Positions 1 through 8,337 are shown, numbered from the stretch's first letter. The stretch is 24,268 bases of DNA from Desulfobacterales bacterium (GCA_025454075.1 JALOPD010000019.1:1-24268); one strand, 5' to 3'. Numbers and translations: made by a program. Notes: generated by a model not told the origin, from the sequence alone.

Positions 1-82
1 CTACGCCCTGGCCGCCGGGCTGGCGGCGGACCTGGCCGGGGTCATGGCCGCCGTGGCCGCCTGCAGTTACCTGCTGCGTTGA
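1..82 (+). CDS. 3' end of a membrane protein, probably SpmB-like nucleoside-recognition (Gate) domain protein (partial)
   Basis: Only the last 26 codons are present, in the frame that starts at base 2 and ends at TGA 80-82. The peptide is strongly hydrophobic, with the pattern AGLAADLAGVMAAVAA followed by a short tail. From memory this resembles the C-terminus of spore maturation protein SpmB (…VGLLADLIGIIVSIF…), a nucleoside-recognition (Gate) domain membrane protein also found in non-sporulating bacteria. The match rests on a very short stretch, so another polytopic membrane protein is possible. It lies 47 bp upstream of lptA on the same strand, so co-transcription is possible. Confidence 0.45.
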   Translation, partial: YALAAGLAADLAGVMAAVAACSYLLR

Positions 83-129
83 TTCGACCGGCCGCCTTGA
101 TGTAGGATGCCGGCAAGGAGATTCAGACC

Positions 130-714
130 ATGACACGAAGAAATTGGATCGCGGCGCCCCTGCTGCTGGCGGGCTGGCTTGCATGCGCGGCCGCGGCTTC
201 AGCGGCCGACCTGTTCCCCACGGACAGTGCCGGGAGTTCCAAGGAGCCGATTGAAATCGTCGCCGACCGAATGGTCACCAACAACACCGAGAGATGGGCC
301 GACTTCACCGGCGCCGTGAAAGCCACTCAGGGCAGGTTCACGATGACCTCCGATGCCCTGCGCATCCACTATGAGGGCGACCTTTTGAATCCGCCCAAGG
401 GAAAACCCGTGCAGGAGTCCATCCAAAAGATCGTGGCCACCGGGCGGGTGCACATCGTCACCGACCAGTACACCGCGGACGCCGAACGCGCGGAGTACAC
501 CCCGGCAACCGACGTTCTGACGCTCACGGGGCCGAATTCAACCGTGGTCAGCGGGAAAAACACCCTGACGGGGTCGAAAATCGTTCTCAACCGGTCCACG
601 GGCAGCGCCGAGGTGGAGAGCGGCGGGTCCGGACGCGTGAAGGCGGTGTTTCACCAGGAGCCCAAGGGCGCCGGGACGCCGGAGGCGAAGAAGACGGAGG
701 GGGAAAAAGATTAG
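130..714 (+). CDS. lptA: LptA/OstA-type periplasmic lipopolysaccharide transport protein
   Basis: This 194-residue protein begins with a signal peptide: basic MTRRNW, a hydrophobic stretch to about residue 22, and likely cleavage after ASA near residue 25. The rest reads as an OstA-like beta-jellyroll. It has the typical opening EPIEIVADRM near residue 40, repeated short strands through VTDQYTADAERAEY and LTGSKIVLN, and a charged C-terminal tail. LptA forms the periplasmic bridge carrying LPS from the LptBFGC complex to LptDE. An AAGGAG ribosome site precedes the ATG. The usual partners lptC and lptB are not adjacent in the window; downstream is a convergent gene whose stop codon overlaps the stop of lptA. 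The family call is firm. The exact paralogue (LptA or another OstA-domain protein) is slightly less so. Confidence 0.85.
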   Translation: MTRRNWIAAPLLLAGWLACAAAASAADLFPTDSAGSSKEPIEIVADRMVTNNTERWADFTGAVKATQGRFTMTSDALRIHYEGDLLNPPKGKPVQESIQKIVATGRVHIVTDQYTADAERAEYTPATDVLTLTGPNSTVVSGKNTLTGSKIVLNRSTGSAEVESGGSGRVKAVFHQEPKGAGTPEAKKTEGEKD

Positions 715-992
715 AAGCGGCGCTGGAGCCGTTGGAGCTTGCGCAGACGGTCGTATTTGAGCAGAAGGTCGATCCACTGCCGGAACAGGGCGTCCATGTC
801 GCCGGGGCGCTTCCGGCCGGCGGCCTCCGCCTGGCTTTCCGCCTCGGCCAGCGCCTGGGCGATATCCGGCCGATCCGGCTCCCGCTCGAGCAGGCGGCGG
901 TAAATGGCGACCGCCTTCTCCCAGTGCCCCTGGGCGGCAAAAAGCCGGGCCAACGTCGCCGTGCCGTGGGGATATTCCTCTTCCATTTCCAT
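711..992 (-). CDS. Small tetratricopeptide-repeat (TPR) protein
   Basis: The gene encodes 93 residues. Positions 8-42 form a TPR-like helix pair (ATLARLFAAQGHWEKAVAIY, then RRLLEREPDRPDIAQALAEA). A charged helical segment follows, ending in an Arg/Leu-rich tail. There is no signal peptide or membrane segment, so it is probably cytoplasmic and may be a protein-interaction module. It is the last gene of the murJ-ftsB-TPR run on this strand, starting 10 bp after the ftsB-like stop, with AGAGG shortly before the ATG. A second in-frame ATG two codons later is also possible. Its TAA overlaps the TAG of the convergent lptA by 3 bases (TTAG shared at 711-714). Its specific function is unknown; the operon context suggests a cell envelope or division link. 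Confidence 0.75.
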   Translation of the reverse strand: MEMEEEYPHGTATLARLFAAQGHWEKAVAIYRRLLEREPDRPDIAQALAEAESQAEAAGRKRPGDMDALFRQWIDLLLKYDRLRKLQRLQRRF

Positions 993-1002
993 GCCGCCTC
1001 TC

Positions 1003-1296
1003 TCAGCGATCGGGCGGCCGCTGCGGTTTCACCACGATCTCGTCCTGCCCGATCATGCCGAACTCCTTGCGCGCCACGCTTTCGATGTACTTGGGGTCGT
1101 TTTTCAGGCGGTCGATCTCCACCCCGAGGGTCAGATTTTCCTGGGTGATCTGCTGATTCTGGAACCTGATGCGGTCGCGTTCTTTTTTCATCAGGCTGAG
1201 ATCGGCCAGCCCCCGCGCGCTGAAGACGATGAAGAACATCAGCGACAGAATCAGGCACACGGCGATGGAGAGCAGAACGCCTTGCTTCTTGTTCAT
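1003..1296 (-). CDS. ftsB: FtsB/DivIC-family septum formation initiator
   Basis: This 97-residue protein has the FtsB/DivIC architecture. A short cytoplasmic N-terminus (MNKKQG) leads into one transmembrane helix at about residues 7-28. A coiled coil with many charged and Gln residues follows at about 33-66, then a short distal region with ARKEFGMIGQDEIVV, the conserved post-coil segment of the family. FtsB/DivIC proteins link FtsL and FtsQ/DivIB in the divisome. I chose the ATG at 1296 because it overlaps the murJ stop as ATGA, indicating translational coupling; the open frame continues upstream only as an overlap with murJ. It sits between murJ and a small TPR gene. Family confidence is high. 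Whether it is functionally FtsB or another initiator of the family cannot be told from sequence. Confidence 0.85.
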   Translation of the reverse strand: MNKKQGVLLSIAVCLILSLMFFIVFSARGLADLSLMKKERDRIRFQNQQITQENLTLGVEIDRLKNDPKYIESVARKEFGMIGQDEIVVKPQRPPDR

Positions 1297-2906
1297 CGGG
1301 AGCGGCTCCCCCTCCTCATGTGGTTCCACAGGTTGCGCACCTCGTCGCTGCCGGCCGCCCAGGCGGCGGCGGCATAGATGAGCACGCCGGCGGCGATGCT
1401 GGTGCAAAGCCCCAGCCCCAGCTGCGCCGTGGTCGGATGGGGGTCGGCGAGCATCCCGCGCGAGACCGCCCACACGCCGACGGCCATGACGGCCGCGCTG
1501 AAGATCGAACGCGCCAGCGATGCGCCGATGGAACGCCAATCCACCCCGCCGAGCCTTCGCTGCAGCACCGCCAGCAGGATCCCCAGGTTCAGCATCGCGG
1601 CGAGCGATGTCGCCAGCGCCATCCCGCCGTGCGCCATCGGCTTCATCAGCATCAGGCCCAGCAAAATGTTCGCGAGAATGGAAAGTGTTGCCGCGAGCAG
1701 CGGGGTTCGGGAGTCCTGCTGCGCGAAAAAGGCCGATACCGCAATCCGCAGCGTGGCAAACGCCCACAGGCCTAAAGCATAATATGAAAGCGCCTGGGCC
1801 GTCAACCGCACATCGACCGCCGAGAACGCCCCGCGCATGAACAGCAGCGCCACGATCGGCTCTCCCAGCAGAACCAGGCCGGCCATGGCGGGGATGGTCG
1901 CAAAGGACACCAGGCGGAACGCGAAGGCGAAGGTTTCGCGCAGGCCGGCGGTGTTCCCGAGGGCGGCCTCGCGCGCCATGCTCGGCAGCGCCGCGGTCGC
2001 CCCGGCCATGGCGACCACGCCGAGTGGAAATTCCACCAGGCGGTCCGCGTAGTAGAGGTAGCTGACGCTGCCCTCCGCCAGCAGGGAGGCCATCAAGGTG
2101 CCCACCAGGATGTTGATCTGGTAGACCGCGCCGCCGAGAACGGAGGGCACCATCAGCCGCGCCATGCGCGCGAGGGCCGGATGGAACCCACGCGCCGCCC
2201 GCCGCAGGCGCAGCCGGTGCCGCAGCAGGAAAGGCGCCTGAAACAGCAGCTGGACAAAACCGCCGACGAGCACGCCGACGGCCAAACCGGTCACCGGGCG
2301 CTCCATGTGCGGTGCCAGGGCCGCCAGCGAGCCGATCATGCTGAGGTTGAGCAGCGTGGGGGTCAAAGCGGGCGCGGCGAAACTGCCGTAGACGTTGAGC
2401 GCCCCCATGCAAAGGGCCATCATCCCGGCGGCGAAAAGATACGGAAACATCAGCCGGGTCAGGCGGACGGTGAGCGCCAGCTTGGCTTCGGTGAAACCGG
2501 GAGCCACCAGCGGCACGAACCAATCCGCGGCGAGCACGCCCACCACGCAGAGCGCCGTCAGCACCGCCGCAAAAACGCGCGCCGCCGAACCGAACAGCCG
2601 CTCGGCCTCCGCCGGGCCCCCGCGGTAGAGCGTTTCCGTAAAGACCGGTACGAAAGCCGAATTCAAGGCCCCTTCGCCGACCAGGCGGCGAAACAAGTTG
2701 GGGATCCGGAACGCCGCCAGGAAGGCGTCGGAACTGAAGCCGGCCCCGAAGGTTGCGGCGATCATGGCGTCGCGCACGAACCCCAGGACACGGCTCAAAA
2801 AAGTGGCCAGGGCCACGACGCCGGCCGCACGGGCCACCCGTTTGGTTTCGGAATCTTGCCCCGCGGCTCGACGTGCCGGCGATGCGTGATAGACCGGCGA
2901 TACCAC
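1293..2906 (-). CDS. murJ: MurJ lipid II flippase (MviN family)
   Basis: The product is a 537-residue polytopic membrane protein of the MOP exporter superfamily that flips lipid II across the inner membrane for peptidoglycan synthesis. Diagnostic motifs are LSRVLGFVRDAMIAATFGAG near residues 38-57, then FRIPNLFRRLVGEGALNSAF, and later FPLGVVAMAGATAALPSMAR and FAQQDSRTPL. About 14 hydrophobic helices run along the protein. The only usable N-terminal start is the GTG at 2906, which gives a tail longer than usual before the conserved region and has only a weak ribosome site. A GTG at 2837 (residue 24) is an alternative. The stop overlaps the ftsB-like start as ATGA. It is divergent from rpsT. 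The family call is firm; the start is not. Confidence 0.93.
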   Translation of the reverse strand: MVSPVYHASPARRAAGQDSETKRVARAAGVVALATFLSRVLGFVRDAMIAATFGAGFSSDAFLAAFRIPNLFRRLVGEGALNSAFVPVFTETLYRGGPAEAERLFGSAARVFAAVLTALCVVGVLAADWFVPLVAPGFTEAKLALTVRLTRLMFPYLFAAGMMALCMGALNVYGSFAAPALTPTLLNLSMIGSLAALAPHMERPVTGLAVGVLVGGFVQLLFQAPFLLRHRLRLRRAARGFHPALARMARLMVPSVLGGAVYQINILVGTLMASLLAEGSVSYLYYADRLVEFPLGVVAMAGATAALPSMAREAALGNTAGLRETFAFAFRLVSFATIPAMAGLVLLGEPIVALLFMRGAFSAVDVRLTAQALSYYALGLWAFATLRIAVSAFFAQQDSRTPLLAATLSILANILLGLMLMKPMAHGGMALATSLAAMLNLGILLAVLQRRLGGVDWRSIGASLARSIFSAAVMAVGVWAVSRGMLADPHPTTAQLGLGLCTSIAAGVLIYAAAAWAAGSDEVRNLWNHMRRGSRSR

Positions 2907-2916
2907 TAGAAAATTC

Positions 2917-2945
2917 TTGACATCATGTGTAAACTCAACTATTAA
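2917..2945 (+). promoter_or_regulatory. Sigma-70-type promoter of rpsT
   Basis: A perfect -35 box TTGACA (2917-2922) is separated by 17 bp from a -10 box TATTAA (2940-2945). Transcription would start near 2952, giving an untranslated leader of about 50 nt before rpsT. The region is clearly AT-richer than the flanking genes. Confidence 0.75.
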
Positions 2946-3001
2946 TTGCCGTTCGACGATTATTCTTATTCAACGCCCACACCTGGAAAGGAGCCATACG
3001 C

Positions 3002-3268
3002 TTGGCCAACCACGCATCAGCGCTCAAACGCGCCCGCCAGAACGAGGACCGCAAACTGCGCAACCGCATCACCAAAACCCAGGTGAAGCACCTGGTGAAA
3101 ACCGTCCGGCAGGAGGTTGCCGCCAAATCCACGGACGCACTGCCGTCCAAGCTGAACGCCGCCAAGTCTTTGATCGACAAGGCCGCCAAAAAAGGCGCCA
3201 TCCATCGTAAAACCGCGGCACGCAAAATTTCCCGGCTGGCCAAACTGGTGAACACGCTCAAGGCGTAG
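3002..3268 (+). CDS. rpsT: 30S ribosomal protein S20
   Basis: The protein has 88 residues, the normal S20 length, and is rich in Lys, Arg and Ala. The start MANHASALKRARQ and the later KLNAAKSLIDKAAKKGAIH and RKISRLAKLVN segments are characteristic. S20 is a primary 16S rRNA-binding protein of the small subunit. The start codon is TTG, set by AAAGGAG 8 bases upstream. No in-frame ATG could give the conserved N-terminus. A UUG start is also used by rpsT in E. coli, where it is tied to autogenous translational control, so similar control is plausible here. The gene is monocistronic, divergent from murJ and convergent with lptE. Confidence 0.97.
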   Translation: MANHASALKRARQNEDRKLRNRITKTQVKHLVKTVRQEVAAKSTDALPSKLNAAKSLIDKAAKKGAIHRKTAARKISRLAKLVNTLKA

Positions 3269-3342
3269 TTCGCCTCCGTGTCATGGATTCACTCGCACTG
3301 CGGTGACCCAAGTTTTCCTGTTCCCCGGCGTCTTCGTCACTC

Positions 3343-3370
3343 TTAGGCGCGGTTTTTGAACCGCGCCTAA
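3343..3370. terminator. Perfect 12-bp hairpin between rpsT and lptE, putative bidirectional terminator
   Basis: The arms TTAGGCGCGGTT (3343-3354) and AACCGCGCCTAA (3359-3370) pair perfectly around a 4-base loop. The hairpin lies between convergent genes, as expected for a shared terminator. Neither orientation has a clear run of Us after the stem, so termination strength is uncertain. The right arm contains the lptE stop codon. Confidence 0.55.
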
Positions 3371-3927
3371 AAATTATCGGTGAACCGGTTGTAAATCCTT
3401 TCAGCAATGCGAGTGGCGACAACCCCCAGAGTGGCTCTCTGTCTCTGCTCGGTCAGAATTTTGTCGTCCCCGACGACAAAGGCTTGGCTGTCGGAAAGCC
3501 CGGTGGCCGACCAGACCTCTTTTCCTCCGGGTTCCACCAGCCGAACGTCCAGCGTCAGCGTGACGCTCCGCTCGCCGGCGCCGTCCCTGTTGCGGGAGGC
3601 GACGGTTCTCAACTCCACGGAGCGGATGACGCCCCTCATGACGAGATCGGCCTGAGACTCGCTGCCGACCAGGGCCGTCCGGCTGCGCTTGGTGAATTCG
3701 AAGACCACGGCATTGGTCACGGTGGTTTCCAGAGCGGGCTCGTTGGTTCTGTTTTCGAACATGCTCACAAAAACGGTTTGAGCGCCTCCGGGCAGCTTGG
3801 CTTCAGCTTGAAACCGGTAACCGCACCCACCGATCGCCAGCGCCGCCGCCGTTGCAACCGCGATCCACCATGCCGTCTGCCGTTTTTTCAGGGTCGCTTC
3901 CTTCCGCGGAGGGATGGCCGGGTTCAT
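3367..3927 (-). CDS. lptE: LptE-like outer-membrane LPS-assembly lipoprotein
   Basis: The product is a 186-residue lipoprotein. Basic residues RKEATLKKRQ precede a hydrophobic stretch ending in the lipobox AIGGC, so Cys35 is the lipidated residue. The mature part begins CGYRFQAEAKLPGGAQTVFV, typical of LptE/RlpB, followed by a small alpha/beta domain with FENRTNEPALE and TNAVVFEFTKR. LptE plugs LptD, the outer-membrane LPS translocon. I chose the ATG at 3927 because GGAG lies about 5 bases upstream. Another ATG at 3954 overlaps the leuS stop (TGATG) and would add nine residues by coupled translation. It follows leuS in an apparent leuS-lptE operon. The C-terminal stop falls inside a strong hairpin. 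Confidence 0.85.
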   Translation of the reverse strand: MNPAIPPRKEATLKKRQTAWWIAVATAAALAIGGCGYRFQAEAKLPGGAQTVFVSMFENRTNEPALETTVTNAVVFEFTKRSRTALVGSESQADLVMRGVIRSVELRTVASRNRDGAGERSVTLTLDVRLVEPGGKEVWSATGLSDSQAFVVGDDKILTEQRQRATLGVVATRIAERIYNRFTDNF

Positions 3928-3953
3928 AGAATCTCCGCTGTCCGAAACGAACA

Positions 3954-6548
3954 TCACACCACGATGTTCACGAGCTTGTTTTTCACCACGACGATTTTCT
4001 TGACCGGTTTTCCCTGTACGAACTTCTGCACGCTTTCGTCCGCCAGCGCCTGCCGCCGCACCTCGTCGTCCGTCGCGTGGACCGCCGCCGTCATCCGGCC
4101 GCGCAGTTTGCCGTTGACCTGGATGACGATCAGGGCCGCGTCGCGTTCGATGACGTCCTCGCGCCAGGCGGGCCACGGTGCCAGCAAAACGCTCTGCGCA
4201 TGGCCGAGCGCCGCCCACATTTCCTCGGCGATGTGCGGCACGAGGGGGGAGAGCATCAACGTCAGCGACTCGACGGCGAAGCGCATCACCCCGCTTTGCT
4301 CCGCCCGGCCGCCCGACTCCAGGCCGACGGTCGCCATGGCGTTGAAGAGCTCCATGACGGCGCTGATGGCCGTGTTGAAATGAAACCGCTCCTCGATGTC
4401 CCGCGTCACCTTCCGGATCGTCTCGTGCGTCTTGCGGAAAATGTCCTTCATGGGCTCGCTGAGCGCCTCCGGGCTGCCGTCATAGGGGCGCGCGCCGGCG
4501 ATCGCCGGCATCCACTCCGCCGTCAGCCGCCAGACGCGGTTCAGGAACCGGTAGCCGCCTTCGACCCCCTGTTCGCTCCATTCCAAGTCCTTCTCGGGGG
4601 GCGCAGCGAAAAGGCAGAAGAGCCGGGTGGTGTCGGCCCCGAAGCGTTCGAGCAGCGTGTTCGGGTCGACCACGTTTTTTTTGGACTTGGACATCTTCTC
4701 CACGCGGCCGACCGCCACCGGCCGCCCGCAGGCGCTGCAGGCCCGCTCCCCGTCCCCCGAGCGCACCTCCGAGGGCAGCAGGAATCCGTGCTCCAAGCAG
4801 GCAACGGTTTCCTTGCACACCATGCCTTGGGTCAACAGCCGGGTGAAGGGCTCCTTGTAGGACACCAGCCCCTCGTCCTGCAGCACGCGGGTGAAGAAAC
4901 GCGAGTAGAGCAGGTGCAGGATCGCGTGCTCCACCCCGCCGATGTACTGGTCGACCGGCATCCAGTAGTCCACGGCGTCCCGCTCGAACATGCCCTTGGT
5001 GCAATCGGGGCTGCAGAAGCGCTCGAAGTACCAGGAGGACTCGACAAAGGTGTCCATGGTGTCGGTCTCCCGCCGAGCGTCGGCAGCGCCGCACGCCGGG
5101 CATTCCACCTTCGCGAAGGAGGCGAGCGCCGGCAGCGGCGACTGGCCGCCCTCGAGCAGGTCGGCGTCCTCCGGCAGCACGACCGGCAGGTCTTTTTCCG
5201 GGACCGGCACGATCCCGCAGCGCGCGCAGTGGATCACCGGGATCGGCGCCCCCCAGTAGCGCTGCCGCGAGATGCCCCAGTCCCGCAAGCGGAAGCTGAC
5301 CGTGCTGCGGCCGAGATCCTTCGCCTCCAGGTGCGCGGCGATGGCGTCCTGGGCGCTGCGGTTCGTGAGACCGTTGAAAGCGCCGGAGTTGACCATGATC
5401 CCCTCTCCGGAATAGGCCTCGGTCATGGCGGCGGGGTCGAGCTCGCTGCCGGCCGGCTGGACCACCACGATGATCGGCAGCCCGTATATCCGGGCAAACT
5501 CGAAATCGCGCTGATCGTGGGCCGGTACCGACATGACGGCGCCGGTGCCGTACTCCATCAGGGCGAAGTTGGCAGTGTAGATCGGCATCCGGCGGCCGGT
5601 CAGCGGGTTGAGGCAGTAAGCGCCGACGAACACCCCCTCCTTTTCATAGTTCTCCAGGGCCTTGGCCGAGCGGTCCTGGTGCGAGATGCGCTCGACGAAC
5701 GCCAGCACATCGGCCTCCTGCGCCGTCCCCCGGCAGAGTTGCGGAACCAGGGGGTGCTCGGGCGCCAGGCACATGAACGTCGCCCCGAAAACGGTGTCGT
5801 GCCGCGTGGTGAAAACAGGGATCGCGCCGCCGCCGCCTTCCAGCGGGAAGCGGATCTCGGCCCCCAGGCTCTTGCCGATCCAGTTCTTCTGCATGGTGAT
5901 GACCTTTTCAGGCCATCCGGGCAGCCGGTCGCAATGCAGGAGCAGGTCCTCGGCGTAGCGGGTGATCCGGAAGAACCACTGCCACAGCTTTTTCTGGCGC
6001 ACCGGCTTGCCGCAGCGCCAGCACATCCCGGCCTCCACCTGCTCGTTGGCGAGCACGGTCTGGCAGGGGTCGCACCAGTTCACGTAGGACTCCTTGCGAA
6101 AGGCCAGGCCTTTTTGAAGCATCTTCAGAAAGAGCCATTGCTCCCACCGGTAGTACTCCGGCCGGCACGTGGCGACTTCCCGTTCCCAGTCGTAGCTGAA
6201 GCCCATCCGTTTGAGCTGGGAGCGCATGTTGGCGATGTTGGCGTAGGTCCACCGGGCCGGGTGGGTCCGGTTGGCAATGGCGGCGTTCTCGGCTGGCATC
6301 CCGAAGGCGTCCCAGCCCATGGGGTGCAGCACGTTGAAACCGCGCATCCGCTTGTAGCGCGCCACCACATCGCCGATGGTGTAGTTGCGCACGTGGCCCA
6401 TGTGAATGTTGCCGGAAGGATACGGAAACATCTCCAGCAGGTAATACTTGGGCCGGTGCGGGTCCTCTTCGACCCGGAACAGGCCCTGGGATTCCCATTG
6501 GTTCTGCCACTTGCGCTCGATGACGTGCGGGTTGTACCTTTCCTCCAT
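3954..6548 (-). CDS. leuS: Leucyl-tRNA synthetase
   Basis: This 864-residue class Ia synthetase charges tRNA-Leu with leucine. The HIGH motif is HMGH at residues 49-52, and KMSKS starts at about residue 618, close to the position in the E. coli enzyme. The connective editing domain carries [12 protein letters not shown] and the conserved SVPAHDQRD, whose Asp supports post-transfer editing. Two Cys pairs in the N-terminal part (CDPC and CWRC) and two more later (CARC, CPAC) suggest zinc-binding insertions. The C-terminus has an anticodon-binding region and ends with a short beta domain. The ATG at 6548 gives the standard start [15 protein letters not shown], with AGAGGA upstream. It is divergent from rng and is followed directly by lptE. 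Confidence 0.97.
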   Translation of the reverse strand: MEERYNPHVIERKWQNQWESQGLFRVEEDPHRPKYYLLEMFPYPSGNIHMGHVRNYTIGDVVARYKRMRGFNVLHPMGWDAFGMPAENAAIANRTHPARWTYANIANMRSQLKRMGFSYDWEREVATCRPEYYRWEQWLFLKMLQKGLAFRKESYVNWCDPCQTVLANEQVEAGMCWRCGKPVRQKKLWQWFFRITRYAEDLLLHCDRLPGWPEKVITMQKNWIGKSLGAEIRFPLEGGGGAIPVFTTRHDTVFGATFMCLAPEHPLVPQLCRGTAQEADVLAFVERISHQDRSAKALENYEKEGVFVGAYCLNPLTGRRMPIYTANFALMEYGTGAVMSVPAHDQRDFEFARIYGLPIIVVVQPAGSELDPAAMTEAYSGEGIMVNSGAFNGLTNRSAQDAIAAHLEAKDLGRSTVSFRLRDWGISRQRYWGAPIPVIHCARCGIVPVPEKDLPVVLPEDADLLEGGQSPLPALASFAKVECPACGAADARRETDTMDTFVESSWYFERFCSPDCTKGMFERDAVDYWMPVDQYIGGVEHAILHLLYSRFFTRVLQDEGLVSYKEPFTRLLTQGMVCKETVACLEHGFLLPSEVRSGDGERACSACGRPVAVGRVEKMSKSKKNVVDPNTLLERFGADTTRLFCLFAAPPEKDLEWSEQGVEGGYRFLNRVWRLTAEWMPAIAGARPYDGSPEALSEPMKDIFRKTHETIRKVTRDIEERFHFNTAISAVMELFNAMATVGLESGGRAEQSGVMRFAVESLTLMLSPLVPHIAEEMWAALGHAQSVLLAPWPAWREDVIERDAALIVIQVNGKLRGRMTAAVHATDDEVRRQALADESVQKFVQGKPVKKIVVVKNKLVNIVV

Positions 6549-6792
6549 GCGATGCCGTCCTCTTCTCCGTCAGGAAAGCGATGCAGGGGCAAACGGGGCG
6601 ATGCCCGTGAATGCCGCTGCTTTTGGGGGTGTTGAGAGAAAGGAACTAATGCCATACAATTCGGCGAAGTGCAAGAATCGGTAGATTTCATTTGACTTAT
6701 AAGCGCAGATTTCATACAAGTAAAAGATTTGAAGGTTACGAAAAAGACCGAAATAATTCACGATACCGCTTACGAGCGATGAAAAGAGGTTC
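6549..6792. other. Divergent intergenic region between leuS and rng
   Basis: These 244 bp should hold the control signals of both divergent genes. On the plus strand I see one candidate promoter for rng (listed separately) and a 9-base direct repeat AGATTTCAT at 6683-6691 and 6707-6715. No convincing promoter could be fixed for leuS on the minus strand. I see no T-box or other riboswitch core. An 11-codon frame at 6649-6684 with a fair ribosome site is probably chance. Confidence 0.5.
6692..6720 (+). promoter_or_regulatory. Candidate promoter of rng
   Basis: TTGACT (6692-6697) is separated by 17 bp from TACAAG (6715-6720), in an AT-rich stretch ending about 70 bp before the rng start. The -10 box matches consensus at four of six positions. 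The repeated AGATTTCAT abuts the -35 box and overlaps the first base of the -10 box. Confidence 0.45.
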
Positions 6793-8256
6793 ATGAGCAC
6801 CAAGCTTCTCATCAATGCCAGCGACCCGGAGGAGATCCGCGTCGCCACGGTCAAAGACGGCCGTCTCGAGGAATTCCGCGTGGAAAGCGCGGCCCGCGAG
6901 ATCACCCAGGGAAACATCTATAAAGGGGTCATCACGCGCATCGAGCCGAGCCTGCAGGCGGCGTTCGTCGATTACGGGGGCGATCGCAACGGCTTTCTCC
7001 AGAAACAGGACCTCCACTGGGACTATTTTCACGAAGAGGACCGCGGGGACACGGCCCTGCAACGGCTCGTGAAACGGGGCCAGGGGCTCATGGTGCAGAT
7101 CGGAAAGGACCCGATCGGCACCAAGGGGGCCATGCTCACCACCTACATCTCCCTGCCGGGGCGCTACGTGGTGCTGATGCCGGGGCACTCCGTGCGCGGG
7201 GTCTCCCGCAAGATCGACGACGAGGCCGAGAGGGCCCGCCTCAAACAAATCGTCGGCGAGCTGGAGGTCCCCGAGGGGTTCGGGGTCATCGTGCGCACGG
7301 CGGGCATCGGGTGCAGCAAAACCATGATCTCCAAAGATTTGAAAGATTTGCTGCGCCTCTGGAAGACGATCAAGGGCAAGGTGATGAAGGAAAAGGACAC
7401 CGCCCTGCTCTACAAGGAACGGGCTCTGGTGCTGCGCTCCATCCGGGACTCCTTCAGCCCCGAAGTCTCCGAGATCCTCATCGACGAGCCCAACACGTTC
7501 AACGAGGCCAGGGAGCTGGTCGACATCTTCGCCAGCAAGCAAACCCAGGTCGTGACGCTCTACCAGGAGGAGAAGCCGCTCTTCTCGAAGTTTCAGATCG
7601 AGGACCAGATCGCCTCCATCTTCGAAAACCGGGTTCCGCTCAAATCCGGCGGCTCCATCGTCATCGCGCCGACCGAGGCCCTGGTGGCCATCGACGTCAA
7701 CTCGGGCAAATCCACCCATGAAAAATCGGTGGAGCAGACCGCCTTTCAGACCAACCTGGAGGCCGCCGAGGAAATCGCGCGCCAGCTGCGGCTGCGCGAC
7801 CTGGGCGGGCTCATCGTCATCGACTTCATCGACATGAAGGAATCCAAGCACCGCGCCGAGGTCGAACGCGAGCTGAAGACCCATGTGAAGCTCGATAAGG
7901 CCCGGACCAAGGTCGGCCGGGTTTCCAAGTTCGGCCTTTTGGAGATGTCCCGGCAGCGCATCCATCCGTCCATCGAGTTCGGCAGCCACGTCGCCTGCCG
8001 CTGCTGCCAGGGCAAGGGCATGATCCCCTCCACGGAGACCCTGGGCATCGGGTTCCTCCGCAAACTCGGGATGGAGTCGCTGAAAAGCGAGGTCGCGCGC
8101 GTGAAAGGGATCGTCCCGCCGGCGGTCGCGGATTACCTGCTCAACAAGAAACGCCGCGACATCGTCGAGTTGGAAAACCGCCGGAACATCACCATCGAAA
8201 TCGAAAGCGACGCCGGCCTGCTGCCGACGGAGAGCCGCATCGAGTGCTCCCGTTGA
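6793..8256 (+). CDS. rng: Ribonuclease G (RNase E/G family)
   Basis: The 487-residue length matches RNase G and lacks the long C-terminal scaffold of RNase E. In order: an S1-like RNA-binding domain (ITQGNIYKGVITRIEPSLQA, about residues 36-125); an RNase H-like and DNase I-like catalytic part with metal-binding Asp301 (VAIDVNSGKS) and Asp344 (GLIVIDFIDM); and the zinc-link motif CRCCQGKG, whose Cys402 and Cys405 match the CPxC motif of the family. RNase G cleaves 5'-monophosphorylated single-stranded RNA in rRNA maturation and mRNA decay. The ATG at 6793 follows AAGAGG. It precedes the yajC-secDF genes after a 146-bp gap with promoters of its own, so it may be a separate unit. Confidence 0.95.
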   Translation: MSTKLLINASDPEEIRVATVKDGRLEEFRVESAAREITQGNIYKGVITRIEPSLQAAFVDYGGDRNGFLQKQDLHWDYFHEEDRGDTALQRLVKRGQGLMVQIGKDPIGTKGAMLTTYISLPGRYVVLMPGHSVRGVSRKIDDEAERARLKQIVGELEVPEGFGVIVRTAGIGCSKTMISKDLKDLLRLWKTIKGKVMKEKDTALLYKERALVLRSIRDSFSPEVSEILIDEPNTFNEARELVDIFASKQTQVVTLYQEEKPLFSKFQIEDQIASIFENRVPLKSGGSIVIAPTEALVAIDVNSGKSTHEKSVEQTAFQTNLEAAEEIARQLRLRDLGGLIVIDFIDMKESKHRAEVERELKTHVKLDKARTKVGRVSKFGLLEMSRQRIHPSIEFGSHVACRCCQGKGMIPSTETLGIGFLRKLGMESLKSEVARVKGIVPPAVADYLLNKKRRDIVELENRRNITIEIESDAGLLPTESRIECSR

Positions 8257-8268
8257 ACCGCCCGACGG

Positions 8269-8297
8269 TTGACACCCTTACCCGTTTCCGGTATCAG
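8269..8297 (+). promoter_or_regulatory. Candidate upstream promoter of yajC-secD-secF
   Basis: A perfect TTGACA (8269-8274) is separated by 17 bp from TATCAG (8292-8297), starting 13 bases after the rng stop. It is the first of two well-spaced promoter-like signals in this gap. Confidence 0.5.
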
Positions 8298-8337
8298 GGG
8301 GCACGTCGCACCACAATATCCGCCGTACGATTAAGGT

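Noticed and set aside
3928..4218. 97-residue N-terminal extension of lptE
   Set aside because: It overlaps leuS, and the lipoprotein signal peptide starts only near 3927.
4077..6635. 852-codon open frame antisense to leuS
   Set aside because: It mirrors the codons of leuS in GC-rich DNA, has low-complexity His/Arg/Gly/Ala-rich content and no recognisable domain.
6649..6684. 11-codon frame with AAAGGA ahead of it in the leuS-rng gap
   Set aside because: It has no promoter upstream, no leucine codons and no terminator after it, so it is likely chance.
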